Made by a program: the position numbers and the translations under genes
Origin: Enterococcus mundtii
GTDB lineage: Bacteria; Bacillota; Bacilli; Lactobacillales; Enterococcaceae
Direction: 5' to 3'
NCBI RefSeq assembly: GCF_002813755.1
Contig: NZ_CP018061.1
Span: 552,501-616,500 of the forward strand
DNA length: 64,000 nucleotides
Notes under the pieces: generated by a model
Databases searched by the model: none
What the model was told of the DNA's origin: nothing
What the model saw: the letters and a program-made list of their open reading frames with translations, nothing else
Shown: positions 29,370 through 39,975 of the stretch, one piece after another
Numbering within the stretch: position 1 is the stretch's first letter
Layout of the letters: each line of letters starts with the position of its first letter

Positions 29370-29858
29370 ATGGCAAGGTTTATAGCAGATAATGCGACGG
29401 TTATCGGTGATGTAGAATTAGGAGAAGATGTCACGGTTTGGTACCAAGCAGTGGTTCGTGGCGACAGCAATTGGATCAAGATCGGCAAAGGAACCAATAT
29501 CCAAGATGGGACGGTCATCCATGTCGATCATGATGCCCCAGTTGAGATTGCTGAAAATGTCACAGTCGGACATCAATGTATGCTTCATGGCTGTAAAATT
29601 GAAAAAGGCGCATTGATCGGCATGGGAGCGACTGTTTTGAACCATGCAGTCATTGGGGAGAATAGTTTGATCGGAGCAGGCTCACTTGTGACAGAAGGAA
29701 AAATCATCCCACCGAATGTTTTAGCTTTTGGTCGACCAGCCAAGGTAATCCGTCCGTTAACAGAAGAAGAAATCCAAAAAAATAAACAGAATATCACGCA
29801 TTATATCGAAATGGGACAAAAACATGCAGAAGGATTCTTCAAAGAATGGCAACAATAG
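29370..29858 (+). CDS. gamma-carbonic anhydrase-like hexapeptide-repeat protein
   Basis: 162 residues from ATG 29370; ATG 29352 has no RBS and would include AGAGGG. A left-handed beta-helix of hexapeptide repeats (VIGDVELGEDVTVW, IGKGTNIQDGTVIHV, ENVTVGHQCMLHGCKI, GALIGMGATVLNHAVIG) and a C-terminal helix. Metal-ligand histidines are present in HVDHD, VGHQ and LHGC, as in the gamma-CA/YrdA/PaaY group. Carbonic anhydrase activity is possible, but many members have none. Monocistronic. Confidence 0.85.
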   Translation: MARFIADNATVIGDVELGEDVTVWYQAVVRGDSNWIKIGKGTNIQDGTVIHVDHDAPVEIAENVTVGHQCMLHGCKIEKGALIGMGATVLNHAVIGENSLIGAGSLVTEGKIIPPNVLAFGRPAKVIRPLTEEEIQKNKQNITHYIEMGQKHAEGFFKEWQQ

Positions 29859-29880
29859 TTTTAACACATGTTTTTACAGC

Positions 29881-29924
29881 AAAAAAAGAAGGTCTGTCAT
29901 CCAAGGATGAAGGCCTTCTTTTTT
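29881..29924. terminator. bidirectional terminator between the gamma-CA gene and clpP
   Basis: AAAGAAGG...CATCC-AA-GGATG...CCTTCTTT with A and T tracts on both sides, placed between convergent genes. Confidence 0.85.
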
Positions 29925-29940
29925 GATCTTGATAGGTTGA

Positions 29941-30534
29941 TTAGCTTAATGAAGCACTGTTTTCCATGACTTCATCGATCAAGCCATATGCTTTGGCTTG
30001 TTCAGCAGTCATATAGTTGTCACGATCTGTATCTTTTTCAATCACTTCGATTGGTTGACCAGTACGTTCCGCTAAGATTTTATTCAAACGTTCGCGGGTT
30101 TGTAAGATATGACGTGCAGCGATTTCGATTTCTGTTGCTTGTCCTTGTGCGCCACCAAGTGGTTGGTGGATCATGATTTCAGCATTTGGTAAAGCAAATC
30201 GTTTTCCTTTTGTTCCGGCAGTCAATAAGAAACTTCCCATTGAAGCAGCCATCCCCATAACGATTGTTTGGACATCTGCTTTGACAAAATTCATTGTGTC
30301 ATAGATGGCCATTCCAGCAGTCACAGAACCACCAGGTGAGTTGATATAGATGTAAATGTCTTTTTCAGAATCTTGTGCATCTAGAAATAGCAATTGTGCG
30401 ATGATTGAGTTTGCTAGATCATCTGTTACTTGTCCACTCAACATGATGATGCGGTCTTTCAGTAAACGTGAGTAAATATCGTAGGCTCTTTCCCCACGTG
30501 AGGATTGTTCAATAACTGTAGGAATTAAATTCAT
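29941..30534 (-). CDS. clpP: ATP-dependent Clp protease proteolytic subunit
   Basis: 197 residues. Serine protease chamber subunit that works with ClpX or ClpC. The triad is visible: Ser in [12 protein letters not shown], His in [10 protein letters not shown] and Asp in [13 protein letters not shown]. Start [10 protein letters not shown] is typical; RBS AAGGAGGAACC. A CtsR box overlaps its -35, so heat or protein stress should raise expression. Confidence 0.97.
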   Translation of the reverse strand: MNLIPTVIEQSSRGERAYDIYSRLLKDRIIMLSGQVTDDLANSIIAQLLFLDAQDSEKDIYIYINSPGGSVTAGMAIYDTMNFVKADVQTIVMGMAASMGSFLLTAGTKGKRFALPNAEIMIHQPLGGAQGQATEIEIAARHILQTRERLNKILAERTGQPIEVIEKDTDRDNYMTAEQAKAYGLIDEVMENSASLS

Positions 30535-30601
30535 AATAAGGTTCCTCCTTGATTTGTTTAGAAATAGTGTAACATAAATTGATTTTGATTACCTACAAAG
30601 T

Positions 30602-30631
30602 AGTATACATTTTTGGTCAATAAAGGTCAAA
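30602..30631 (-). promoter_or_regulatory. clpP promoter with CtsR operator
   Basis: On the plus strand GGTCAATAAAGGTCAAA (30615-30631) is the CtsR tandem heptad (RGTCAAA-N3-RGTCAAA) with one mismatch. Read on the minus strand its end gives the -35 TTGACC, then a 17-base spacer and -10 TATACT (30602-30607). CtsR binding therefore covers the -35. Confidence 0.88.
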
Positions 30632-30714
30632 TGAAAAAACTTTCCGAGAGCTAGTCTCATAAAGTGAGTTTATGTTATGATAAAAAAGAAATCAATAAGA
30701 AGGAGGAACCGTAA

Positions 30715-31242
30715 TTGGTAATTGCTATCACAGGTTTTATCGGTGTATTAGTAGGAGCGATCTTAGTCTACTTAGGGATGGCGATCCAAATGCGTCATCT
30801 TGAGAATAAAGAGCAACGTAGACGCGAATTGGAACTGAAAGTCAAAGAAATCGAAACATTGAATCAATTAAATAAAAAAATCAATGAGATTCTCCAAAAG
30901 CGTGCGAGCTTGTTGGAAGAATATGTCAGCTTTGATGCTTTTGACGATTGTTATATCACAATCGATGACTTTGCGTATCTGCAATCATTTTCTGCACAAA
31001 ATAATTTTTATTTACCAAATTATATTTTAGATGAATTATTCCAAAATATCGCTCACCGCAAAGTGATTCTTTCACCGGGTGAAACGATGAAGATCGGCGG
31101 CTATGCTTACAAAGGTGGGCGTGTCATTTTGGAAAACTTTACAGATAATTTGACCGCAATGATCAATGAGAAAAAATCCCAGTTGAAAAATACGACGAGA
31201 CAACCAATCGGCTTTTTCTCAAAAGATGATGTGTGGAGCTAA
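30715..31242 (+). CDS. membrane-anchored protein of unknown function
   Basis: 175 residues, TTG start behind AAGGAGGAACC. Residues 3-24 form one transmembrane helix, followed by a charged coiled coil (about 28-75: HLENKEQRRRELELKVKEIETL...) and a globular C-terminal part with FDAFDDCYITIDDFAYLQSF. I do not recognise the family. It is monocistronic with its own terminator and divergent from clpP. The general shape (N-terminal anchor, coiled coil, cytoplasmic tail) suggests a scaffold or phage-like small membrane protein, but no function is claimed. Confidence 0.7.
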   Translation: MVIAITGFIGVLVGAILVYLGMAIQMRHLENKEQRRRELELKVKEIETLNQLNKKINEILQKRASLLEEYVSFDAFDDCYITIDDFAYLQSFSAQNNFYLPNYILDELFQNIAHRKVILSPGETMKIGGYAYKGGRVILENFTDNLTAMINEKKSQLKNTTRQPIGFFSKDDVWS

Positions 31243-31295
31243 ACAAAACATATTGTTTGTTCAAGGATAAGAGAAACTAAACATTTTGATAAAGT

Positions 31296-31338
31296 AAAAG
31301 TTTGGGCACTTACAAGGAGTCCAAGCTTTTTCTTTTTT
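31296..31338 (+). terminator. terminator of the unknown membrane protein gene
   Basis: AAAAGTTTGG...CCAAGCTTTT with additional CACT/AGT pairing, followed by TCTTTTTT. Confidence 0.7.
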
Positions 31339-31376
31339 GTTCCTGTGGTAAAATAGGGATGATCGGAGTGAGGACT

Positions 31377-32111
31377 ATGGTACAGATTTATGCACATCGA
31401 GGAAGTAAAGGAACCCATCCGGAAAATACATTGCCCGCCTTTTCTGAAGCAGTAAGAGTGGGGGCGGACGGGATCGAGCTAGATGTCCATCTTAGTAAGG
31501 ACGGTCAAGTAATCGTTATCCATGATGAAACCGTTGATCGAACAACCAACGGCAAAGGCCTTGTTCGAGAAAAGACTCTCGAAGAGCTGAAAAAATTGAA
31601 TGCAGGTAGTTGGTTTAGTAAAGATTTCCCAGCAGCGAAAATCCCTGCGCTAAAAGAAGTACTCTCGCTACTTCTCCAAAAAAATTATCGAGGAACATTG
31701 ATGATTGAAATCAAAACGGACAAGTATGAGTATGAGGGGATCGAAGCACAAGTGTCTGAACTCATGACAAAAAATGAGTGGCCGTTTCGTCATGCTTATT
31801 GTAGTTTCAACCTTCGTTCATTAGAACGTTTATCCGTCATCGAACCAGACGCACAACTGGATCTTTTAATGAGTGATTCAATGAAAAAATTAGATCTAGC
31901 TAAGACCTTACCTTTTATTGAAGGTCTTCACCCTAAAGCAACTTGGGCATTTGCGCATCCTCAGGAAATACAAGAGTTTACAAAGCGTATTCGTCTTTGG
32001 ACAGTCAATACGACAGAAGAGCTTGAAAGAGGATTAAAGGAACCTGTGGATGCACTCATCACAGACTTTCCTGAACGTGCTTGGTATGTTAAACAATTAA
32101 TGAAAAAGTAG
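31377..32111 (+). CDS. glycerophosphodiester phosphodiesterase
   Basis: 244 residues from ATG 31377 (GGAGTGAGG upstream); earlier in-frame codons overlap the preceding terminator. GDPD motifs: YAHRGSKGTHPENTLPAF, then IELDVHLSKDGQVIVIHDETVDRTTNG with the E-x-D and His residues that bind metal and catalyse cleavage of glycerophosphodiesters to glycerol-3-phosphate, and a final WTVNT. No signal peptide, so cytoplasmic (UgpQ-like). The gene is seven bases upstream of miaA and probably cotranscribed. Confidence 0.9.
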   Translation: MVQIYAHRGSKGTHPENTLPAFSEAVRVGADGIELDVHLSKDGQVIVIHDETVDRTTNGKGLVREKTLEELKKLNAGSWFSKDFPAAKIPALKEVLSLLLQKNYRGTLMIEIKTDKYEYEGIEAQVSELMTKNEWPFRHAYCSFNLRSLERLSVIEPDAQLDLLMSDSMKKLDLAKTLPFIEGLHPKATWAFAHPQEIQEFTKRIRLWTVNTTEELERGLKEPVDALITDFPERAWYVKQLMKK

Positions 32112-32118
32112 GAGCCAT

Positions 32119-33042
32119 ATGGAAAAAGTATTAGTGATCGTAGGACCCACAGCAGTTGGTAAAACAGCGTTAAGTGTGACACTTGCCCAAAAATTCAACG
32201 GCGAGATCATCAGTGGAGATTCCTTACAAATTTATAAACATCTGGATATCGGTACGGCAAAAATCAAGCCAGCTGAAATGATGGGGATTCCTCATCATTT
32301 GATTGATGTGATCGAGCCAGACCAGCAGTATTCGGCAGCGGATTTTCAACAGGCAGGTCGCAAGTTGATCAAGGAAATCACCGAAAGAGGACATTTGCCG
32401 ATCATCGTCGGTGGCACCGGTTTATATATTCAATCGTTATTGTACGATTTTCAATTAGGAGCAAATGAAGAAACGGATTCTGCTATTCGAGAGAAATATG
32501 AAAAAATGGCTGAAGAACTAGGAAAAGAACAACTTTGGGCTTATTTGAATGAACGCGATCCGCTTGCGGCGGGAAAAATCCATTGGAATAATCAGCGAAA
32601 AGTGATTCGCGCATTAGAAGTATTTGAGACAACAGGCTACAGTATCATGGCACCGAAAGAAAGACCTGAGTGCTTGTATGATTATTATATGATCGGTCTG
32701 GATACGGAGCGTGAGTTCCTTTATAGTAGAATCAACCAACGAGTGGATCAAATGCTCACAGAGGGATTGATTGCAGAAGCAAGAAAGGTCTATGAATTAG
32801 GGGCGGTTCAAGCCAGTCAAGGGATCGGCTATAAAGAATTCTTTCCTTATTTTGAAGAAAATATCACTCTAGATGAGGCAGTCGAACAAATCAAATTGAA
32901 CTCTCGGCGCTATGCCAAACGACAACTGACTTGGTTTCGTAATCGCTTGACGGCGCATTGGTTCGATCTCTTGAAAAAACCGACAGATCTAGCAGAGATC
33001 GAAAATGCCATCGAAGGTTGGCTGAAAGAGGTGAGGACATGA
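32119..33042 (+). CDS. miaA: tRNA dimethylallyltransferase
   Basis: 307 residues. Adds the isopentenyl group to A37 of tRNAs that read UNN codons. P-loop GPTAVGKTAL at residues 8-17, then ISGDSLQIYKHLDIGTAK, HHLIDV, and the IVGGTGLYIQSLLY motif. Its stop overlaps the hflX start (ATGA), so the pair is coupled, as the miaA-hflX neighbourhood is in many bacteria. Confidence 0.96.
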   Translation: MEKVLVIVGPTAVGKTALSVTLAQKFNGEIISGDSLQIYKHLDIGTAKIKPAEMMGIPHHLIDVIEPDQQYSAADFQQAGRKLIKEITERGHLPIIVGGTGLYIQSLLYDFQLGANEETDSAIREKYEKMAEELGKEQLWAYLNERDPLAAGKIHWNNQRKVIRALEVFETTGYSIMAPKERPECLYDYYMIGLDTEREFLYSRINQRVDQMLTEGLIAEARKVYELGAVQASQGIGYKEFFPYFEENITLDEAVEQIKLNSRRYAKRQLTWFRNRLTAHWFDLLKKPTDLAEIENAIEGWLKEVRT

Positions 33043-34283
33043 GAGAAGCAAAAGAAAAAGTAATCATTGTTGGTGTGGAAACGGAAGAAAATCAGCGATA
33101 TTTTGCTGAATCAATGAAAGAATTGGAACAATTGATCGATACAGCAGCTGGTGAAGTCGTATATAGACTCACGCAAAAACGACCGCAAGTGGATCGTCAA
33201 ACGTTGATCGGTAAAGGAAAGCTTCAAGAATTGACTCAATTAGCAGATGCTTATGAGGCAGATCTTGTCATATTCAACCACGAATTGACTCCGCGTCAAA
33301 GTCAGCTGATTACCGATGCAGTAGGGGCGCCGGTCATTGATCGAGTCCAATTGATCTTGGATATCTTTGCGATGCGTGCGCGATCTAAAGAAGGAAAACT
33401 GCAAGTCGAATTGGCGCAATTGCAATACCTACTACCTCGTCTTGCTGGACAAGGCGAGTCGCTTTCTCGTCTTGGTGGTGGGATCGGTACAAGGGGACCA
33501 GGAGAAACGAAACTGGAAACGGATCGTCGGCATATCCGCAACAAGATCTTAGGCGTAAAAAGAGAGCTAAAAGCAGTGGAGGCCCATCGAGAACGTAATC
33601 GGCAAAAAAGACAAAGTAGTGAAGTGTTTCAAATTGGTTTGATCGGTTACACGAATGCGGGTAAATCAACAATCCTTAATTTATTGACGCAAGCCGAATC
33701 ATATGCGAAAGATCAACTATTTGCCACCCTTGATCCGCTGACGAAAAAATGGCGTTTTGCGGAAGGATTCGAATTGACTGTAACGGATACCGTTGGTTTT
33801 ATCCAAGATCTGCCCACCCAGTTGATTGATGCGTTCCATTCAACCCTTGAAGAAAGTCAAGGGATGGATCTCTTGCTTCATGTTGTCGATGCAAGTTCTT
33901 CTGATCGAATCTTGCAAGAACAAACAGTTTTAAAGTTGATGGACGAGTTAGATATGAAAGAAATGCCTGTATTGACTGTCTATAATAAATCAGACCAGAT
34001 CGACACAGCAGGGTTTACACCGACTTTATTTCCGAATGTCTTGATTTCTGCTCAGACACAAGAGGGGAAAGAACGCTTGATCGAGGCCATCAAACGGCAG
34101 TTGATGGAGTTGATGCTTCCTTATACGAAACTTGTGCCGAGTGACCAAGGACAAACATTAAGTGAGTTGAGACGGCAGACACTTGTATTAGATGAACACT
34201 TCATTGAAGAACAAAATAGCTATGAAGTACGTGGGTTTGCGAATAAAAATTCAAAATGGCTAAAAAAAGATGAGTTATTTTAA
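33039..34283 (+). CDS. hflX: ribosome-associated GTPase HflX
   Basis: 414 residues from ATG 33039, which overlaps the miaA stop and has GAGGTGAGG upstream. N-terminal glycine-rich HflX domain (LIGKGKLQELTQLA, RTRSKEGK-like QVELAQLQYLLPRL, GGIGTRGPGETKLE), then the GTPase motifs G1 GYTNAGKST, G3 DTVGF and G4 NKSD. HflX rescues stalled or hibernating ribosomes, particularly under heat stress. A terminator follows. Confidence 0.95.
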   Translation: MREAKEKVIIVGVETEENQRYFAESMKELEQLIDTAAGEVVYRLTQKRPQVDRQTLIGKGKLQELTQLADAYEADLVIFNHELTPRQSQLITDAVGAPVIDRVQLILDIFAMRARSKEGKLQVELAQLQYLLPRLAGQGESLSRLGGGIGTRGPGETKLETDRRHIRNKILGVKRELKAVEAHRERNRQKRQSSEVFQIGLIGYTNAGKSTILNLLTQAESYAKDQLFATLDPLTKKWRFAEGFELTVTDTVGFIQDLPTQLIDAFHSTLEESQGMDLLLHVVDASSSDRILQEQTVLKLMDELDMKEMPVLTVYNKSDQIDTAGFTPTLFPNVLISAQTQEGKERLIEAIKRQLMELMLPYTKLVPSDQGQTLSELRRQTLVLDEHFIEEQNSYEVRGFANKNSKWLKKDELF

Positions 34284-34308
34284 AAATGAAATAATAAGAA
34301 AATACGAG

Positions 34309-34346
34309 CTTGATCGACTTCATTTAGAAGTGGATCAAGTTTTTTT
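34309..34346 (+). terminator. terminator of miaA-hflX
   Basis: CTTGATCGACTTC / GAAGTGGATCAAG followed by T7. Confidence 0.85.
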
Positions 34347-34366
34347 ATAAAAAAAACCGTTTCTTA

Positions 34367-34383
34367 TGTAAGGAAACCTAACA
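34367..34383 (+). promoter_or_regulatory. GlnR operator
   Basis: TGTAAGGAAACCTAACA is an exact match to the GlnR/TnrA consensus TGTNA-N7-TNACA. It sits eight bases upstream of the glnRA -35. Confidence 0.9.
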
Positions 34384-34390
34384 TGAGAGG

Positions 34391-34419
34391 TTGACAGTCT
34401 TTTTTGTGATTGGTATACT
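34391..34419 (+). promoter_or_regulatory. promoter of glnR-glnA
   Basis: Consensus -35 TTGACA, 17-base spacer, -10 TATACT. The adjacent GlnR operator makes repression under nitrogen excess likely. Confidence 0.88.
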
Positions 34420-34452
34420 TTATTCAATTGATAGGACGAAAGGAGACGTCAG

Positions 34453-34848
34453 ATGGGAGAAAAGGAATTACGTCGTTCAATGTCAGTATTTCCAATTGGT
34501 ACAGTTATGAAACTAACAGACTTGACTGCTCGACAAATCAGGTATTATGAAGAACAGGAATTTGTTCACCCTGAGAGAAGTGAAGGGAATCGACGCATGT
34601 ATTCACTGAATGATATCGATATTTTATTAGAGATCAAAGACTATCTTTCAGAAGGATTGAATATGGCTGGAATCAAACGGGTCTATGAAATGGCACAGGC
34701 GAAAAAACAAGAAGAAAAAAGTAAAAAACCGCTGACCGATCACGACGTTCGTCAAATTTTCCGTGATGAGATATTAGCTCAAGGCGGGTTAGCCAAAACA
34801 GGACATTATCAGTCACAAGGCTTGCAACAACGTCAATACTTTGACTGA
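34453..34848 (+). CDS. glnR: glutamine synthetase repressor GlnR (MerR family)
   Basis: 131 residues. MerR-type DNA-binding domain (about 10-80: [38 protein letters not shown]) and a C-terminal tail through which feedback-inhibited glutamine synthetase activates it. RBS AAAGGAGACG. First gene of the glnRA operon, 29 bases before glnA, under its own operator. Confidence 0.96.
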   Translation: MGEKELRRSMSVFPIGTVMKLTDLTARQIRYYEEQEFVHPERSEGNRRMYSLNDIDILLEIKDYLSEGLNMAGIKRVYEMAQAKKQEEKSKKPLTDHDVRQIFRDEILAQGGLAKTGHYQSQGLQQRQYFD

Positions 34849-34877
34849 ATGAAATAAAAAAAAGAAAGAGGGATACC

Positions 34878-36218
34878 ATGGTAAAGAAACAAATCACAGG
34901 CGAAGAGATTAAACGAATCATTGAGGATGAGAACGTACGCTTTTTACGTTTGATGTTTACAGATATATTAGGAACAATCAAAAATGTTGAAGTTCCAGTG
35001 AGTCAAATCGACAAAGTACTTGAGAATAAAATGATGTTTGATGGTTCTTCGATTGAAGGATTTGTCAGAATCGAAGAAAGTGATATGTACTTGTATCCTG
35101 ATCTTTCTACTTGGATGATTTTCCCATGGGAAAGCGACCACGGCAAAGTGGCGCGCCTGATTTGTGATATTTATAATCCGGACGGTACTCCGTTTGCTGG
35201 TGACCCTCGTGGCAATCTGAAACGTTCATTAAATGATATGAAAAAACTTGGCTTTACCTCATTTAATTTAGGACCTGAACCAGAATTCTTCTTGTTCAAA
35301 TTAGATGAAGATGGTGGCATCACAACGACGTTGAATGACAAAGGTGGTTACTTCGATTTTGCACCAACGGATCTAGGCGAAAATTGCCGTCGAGATATCG
35401 TATTGGAATTAGAAAGCTTAGGCTTTGAAGTGGAGGCTTCTCACCATGAAGTGGCTCCTGGACAACACGAGATCGACTTCAAATATGCGGATGTCGTTGA
35501 TGCTTGTGACAATATCCAAACGTTTAAATTAGTCGTGAAAACCATCGCTCGTAAACATGGCTTGCATGCGACTTTCATGCCAAAACCATTATTCGGGATC
35601 AACGGTTCTGGCATGCACTGCAATATGTCTCTATTCAATGAAGATGGAAATGCCTTTTACGATAAAGACGGAGATTTAGAATTAAGTCAAACTGCGTATC
35701 ATTTCTTAGGTGGCTTATTGAAACATGCGCGCGCGTATACGGCAGTCTGCAATCCAACGGTCAACTCTTATAAACGTTTAGTTCCAGGCTACGAAGCACC
35801 TGTTTATGTGGCATGGAGTGGACGTAATCGTTCGCCATTGGTACGTGTACCGGAATCTCGTGGTTTATCCACTCGTTTAGAATTACGTTCTGTCGATCCA
35901 GCAGCGAACCCATACCTAGCAATGGCTGTTTTATTACAAGCAGGTTTAGATGGTATCCGAAATGAATTGACACCACCACCGGCTGTTGATCGTAACATCT
36001 ACGTGATGAACGAAGAAGAACGTGAAGAAGCACAAATCCAAGATCTGCCATCAACGATCCACAATGCCATCAAAGAATTACGCAAAGACAAAGTAATGAT
36101 CGATGCGTTAGGCAATCATATCTTTGCAAACTTTGTGGAGGCAAAACGTCTGGAATGGGCTGCCTTTAGACAAACCGTTTCTGAATGGGAAAGAGAACAA
36201 TATTTAGAGCTTTATTAA
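34878..36218 (+). CDS. glnA: glutamine synthetase type I
   Basis: 446 residues, the GSI-alpha size. Makes glutamine from glutamate and ammonia as a dodecamer. Signature [11 protein letters not shown], the metal-binding [10 protein letters not shown] and [12 protein letters not shown], and the ATP-site [10 protein letters not shown]...[12 protein letters not shown] are in place. The adenylylation-site region of GSI-beta is absent, fitting control through feedback inhibition and GlnR. Terminator follows. Confidence 0.97.
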   Translation: MVKKQITGEEIKRIIEDENVRFLRLMFTDILGTIKNVEVPVSQIDKVLENKMMFDGSSIEGFVRIEESDMYLYPDLSTWMIFPWESDHGKVARLICDIYNPDGTPFAGDPRGNLKRSLNDMKKLGFTSFNLGPEPEFFLFKLDEDGGITTTLNDKGGYFDFAPTDLGENCRRDIVLELESLGFEVEASHHEVAPGQHEIDFKYADVVDACDNIQTFKLVVKTIARKHGLHATFMPKPLFGINGSGMHCNMSLFNEDGNAFYDKDGDLELSQTAYHFLGGLLKHARAYTAVCNPTVNSYKRLVPGYEAPVYVAWSGRNRSPLVRVPESRGLSTRLELRSVDPAANPYLAMAVLLQAGLDGIRNELTPPPAVDRNIYVMNEEEREEAQIQDLPSTIHNAIKELRKDKVMIDALGNHIFANFVEAKRLEWAAFRQTVSEWEREQYLELY

Positions 36219-36247
36219 TCCAGTTTGTAGAAAATAATAAAAAATGT

Positions 36248-36293
36248 AAAATGCCGAATCTATGGAGTAACATCCATGATTCGGCATTTTTTT
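36248..36293 (+). terminator. terminator of glnRA
   Basis: AAATGCCGAATC / GATTCGGCATTT with a 16-base loop, then T run. Confidence 0.85.
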
Positions 36294-36392
36294 ATCTACG
36301 GAATATGCATTTCTTGTAAGTATATTGATTAGTTTTGCGATGAATTTTAAGGAACTGATTTACTGCTATTTATTTAATATCATATGTAAACA

Positions 36393-36698
36393 TCAATCGA
36401 TTGTATGTGTGTGTTTCACTCGCCATTGTTCTAATTTAATAGTTAACCAGAAACCATATATTCCTAAAGTAATGAGAGTGAGTAATAACCATTTGATCCA
36501 ATGACCAAATAATTGCATTGCTGTACCATCGAAATAAAGTCTTTTTCCGTTGATTACAGTATGTTTGATTTTCCAATTATACAAAAAACAAAATCCCCAA
36601 GGTGCGCAGATACCTAACGTTAATATGGTGATAAGTGAAGCTAAAATCGATGTACCAATATAAGTAGCAAGTCCACCATCAAAATAAGATTCTTTCAT
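36393..36698 (-). CDS. small DUF898-like membrane protein
   Basis: 101 residues with two or three hydrophobic segments (about 12-38 and 66-88). The pattern of YFDGGLATYIG, GICAPWGFCFLYNWK, LYFDGTAMQLFGHWIKW and LGIYGFWLTIKLEQW resembles the repeat of DUF898/YjgN membrane proteins, in a half-length version. Function unknown. RBS AGAGGA. Monocistronic and convergent with glnA. Confidence 0.7.
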   Translation of the reverse strand: MKESYFDGGLATYIGTSILASLITILTLGICAPWGFCFLYNWKIKHTVINGKRLYFDGTAMQLFGHWIKWLLLTLITLGIYGFWLTIKLEQWRVKHTHTID

Positions 36699-36818
36699 AA
36701 ATATTCCTCTTTTCTGGATATATTTTTTAATTCAATATTAATAGTAACATTTTCTGCCTATATTTTCCTAAAATTTCGGTAACATTTCCTATGTTGCCAT
36801 TTTCCCTCTTACTTTGAT

Positions 36819-36897
36819 CAATTGAATACTAATCAAAGTCTTTTACGAAAGTGAGTGTATCCTTGTTTAGTGAATTTGTTCAATCACAATTGAATAC

Positions 36898-36898
<1 letters not shown>
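36819..36898. repeat. direct repeat CAATTGAATACT upstream of pyrG
   Basis: The 12-mer CAATTGAATACT occurs at 36819-36830 and 36887-36898, 68 bases apart, the second copy running into the pyrG -35. It might be a duplicated activator site or chance in AT-rich DNA. Confidence 0.35.
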
Positions 36899-38670
<1,772 letters not shown>

Positions 38671-38859
38671 AAAATACTAGGAATTGATCCGTCAAAATCA
38701 GCGGGTGTCAAATTATTAGAATTGTTATTAATAAATATTTTAAATGTTTATAGAGAACCTTTTACCTACGATATTTCAGTAGATTTTATTTATTTAATGA
38801 AAAAAGCGTCTTGAAAATTTTCATTTTTATTGATTTTAGTAGAAAACTAGTGAAATGTT

Positions 38860-38868
38860 TGGTAAAAT
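38860..38868 (+). promoter_or_regulatory. probable extended -10 promoter of fba
   Basis: TGGTAAAAT (TG-N-TAAAAT) 65 bases before the fba start; the -35 is poor. The rest of 38671-38932 is AT-rich with nothing else identified. Confidence 0.4.
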
Positions 38869-38932
38869 AGGTTCGTTGGTTAAGGATCATCTTAACAAAT
38901 TTAGTTTTCACAAAATTTAGGAGGAATTTATT

Positions 38933-39802
38933 ATGCCAGTAGTATCAGGAGCTGAATTTTTACAAGCTGCTCGTAAAGGCGGTTATGCTGTCGGCGGGTT
39001 CAACACAAACAACTTAGAATGGACTCAAGCGATCTTAGAAGCAGCTGAAGCTAAAAAAGCACCAGTACTTATCCAAACTTCAATGGGTGCAGCTAAATAC
39101 ATGGGTGGTTACAAAGTATGTAAAGACATGATCACTAATTTAGTTGAATCAATGAACATCACTGTTCCAGTGGCAATCCATTTAGACCATGGTGACTACG
39201 ATGCAGCATTAGAATGTATCGAAGTTGGCTATACTTCAGTTATGTTCGATGGTTCTCATTTACCATTCGAAGAAAACTTGAAATTAGCTAGAGACGTTGT
39301 TGAAAAAGCTCACGCTAAAGGAATCTCAGTTGAGTGTGAAGTTGGTTCAATCGGTGGAGAAGAAGATGGAATCATCGGAACAGGCGAATTAGCAGACATC
39401 GAAGAATGTAAACAAATGGTAGCAACAGGTATTGACTACTTAGCATGTGGTATTGGTAACATCCACGGTCAATATCCAGAAAACTGGAGCGGATTAGCAT
39501 TTGATCACTTACAAGCAATTGCTGATGCTGTAGGTTCAGATGTACCTTTAGTATTACACGGCGGATCTGGTATTCCTCAAGATCAAATCGAAAAAGCTAT
39601 CTCAATGGGTATTTCTAAAGTAAATGTGAACACTGAATTCCAATTATCATTTGCTGCAGCAACTCGTGAATATATCGAAGCTGGTAAAGACCGCGAAGGT
39701 AAAGGATTTGACCCTCGTAAATTATTAGCACCAGGTAAAGCAGCAATCGTTAAAGATGCTGAATCTCATATCGACTGGTTCGGTTCTGCTAACAAAGCAT
39801 AA
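38933..39802 (+). CDS. fba: fructose-bisphosphate aldolase, class II
   Basis: 289 residues, zinc-dependent glycolytic aldolase. Metal and substrate residues are in VAIHLDHGDYDAALECIEVGYTSVMFDGSHLPFEENL, the glutamate-rich VECEVGSIGGEEDG loop, and VLHGGSGIP followed by KVNVNTEFQ. RBS AGGAGGAA. Codon use is strongly biased, as expected for a highly expressed gene. Has its own terminator. Confidence 0.97.
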   Translation: MPVVSGAEFLQAARKGGYAVGGFNTNNLEWTQAILEAAEAKKAPVLIQTSMGAAKYMGGYKVCKDMITNLVESMNITVPVAIHLDHGDYDAALECIEVGYTSVMFDGSHLPFEENLKLARDVVEKAHAKGISVECEVGSIGGEEDGIIGTGELADIEECKQMVATGIDYLACGIGNIHGQYPENWSGLAFDHLQAIADAVGSDVPLVLHGGSGIPQDQIEKAISMGISKVNVNTEFQLSFAAATREYIEAGKDREGKGFDPRKLLAPGKAAIVKDAESHIDWFGSANKA

Positions 39803-39838
39803 TCGATTAAAGTTAGATCAAACGAGATAACTGATAGA

Positions 39839-39878
39839 AGAGAACAATGTGCCGATCCGGCAATTGTTCTCTTTTTTT
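39839..39878 (+). terminator. terminator of fba
   Basis: AGAACAATTGCCG-type stem: AGAACAAT...GCCG-AT-CCGGC...ATTGTTCT, then T7. Confidence 0.85.
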
Positions 39879-39975
39879 ATTTAAATAAAAGGAACGATAC
39901 TCGTTTCTTCGTTTCATCTATGATAAAATACAAGCATATGTATAAAATTTGAGGAATAAACAAGGTGGGGAACAA

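Noticed and set aside
34673..34981. Minus-strand frame opposite glnR/glnA
   Set aside because: Shadow of two clearly coding plus-strand genes.
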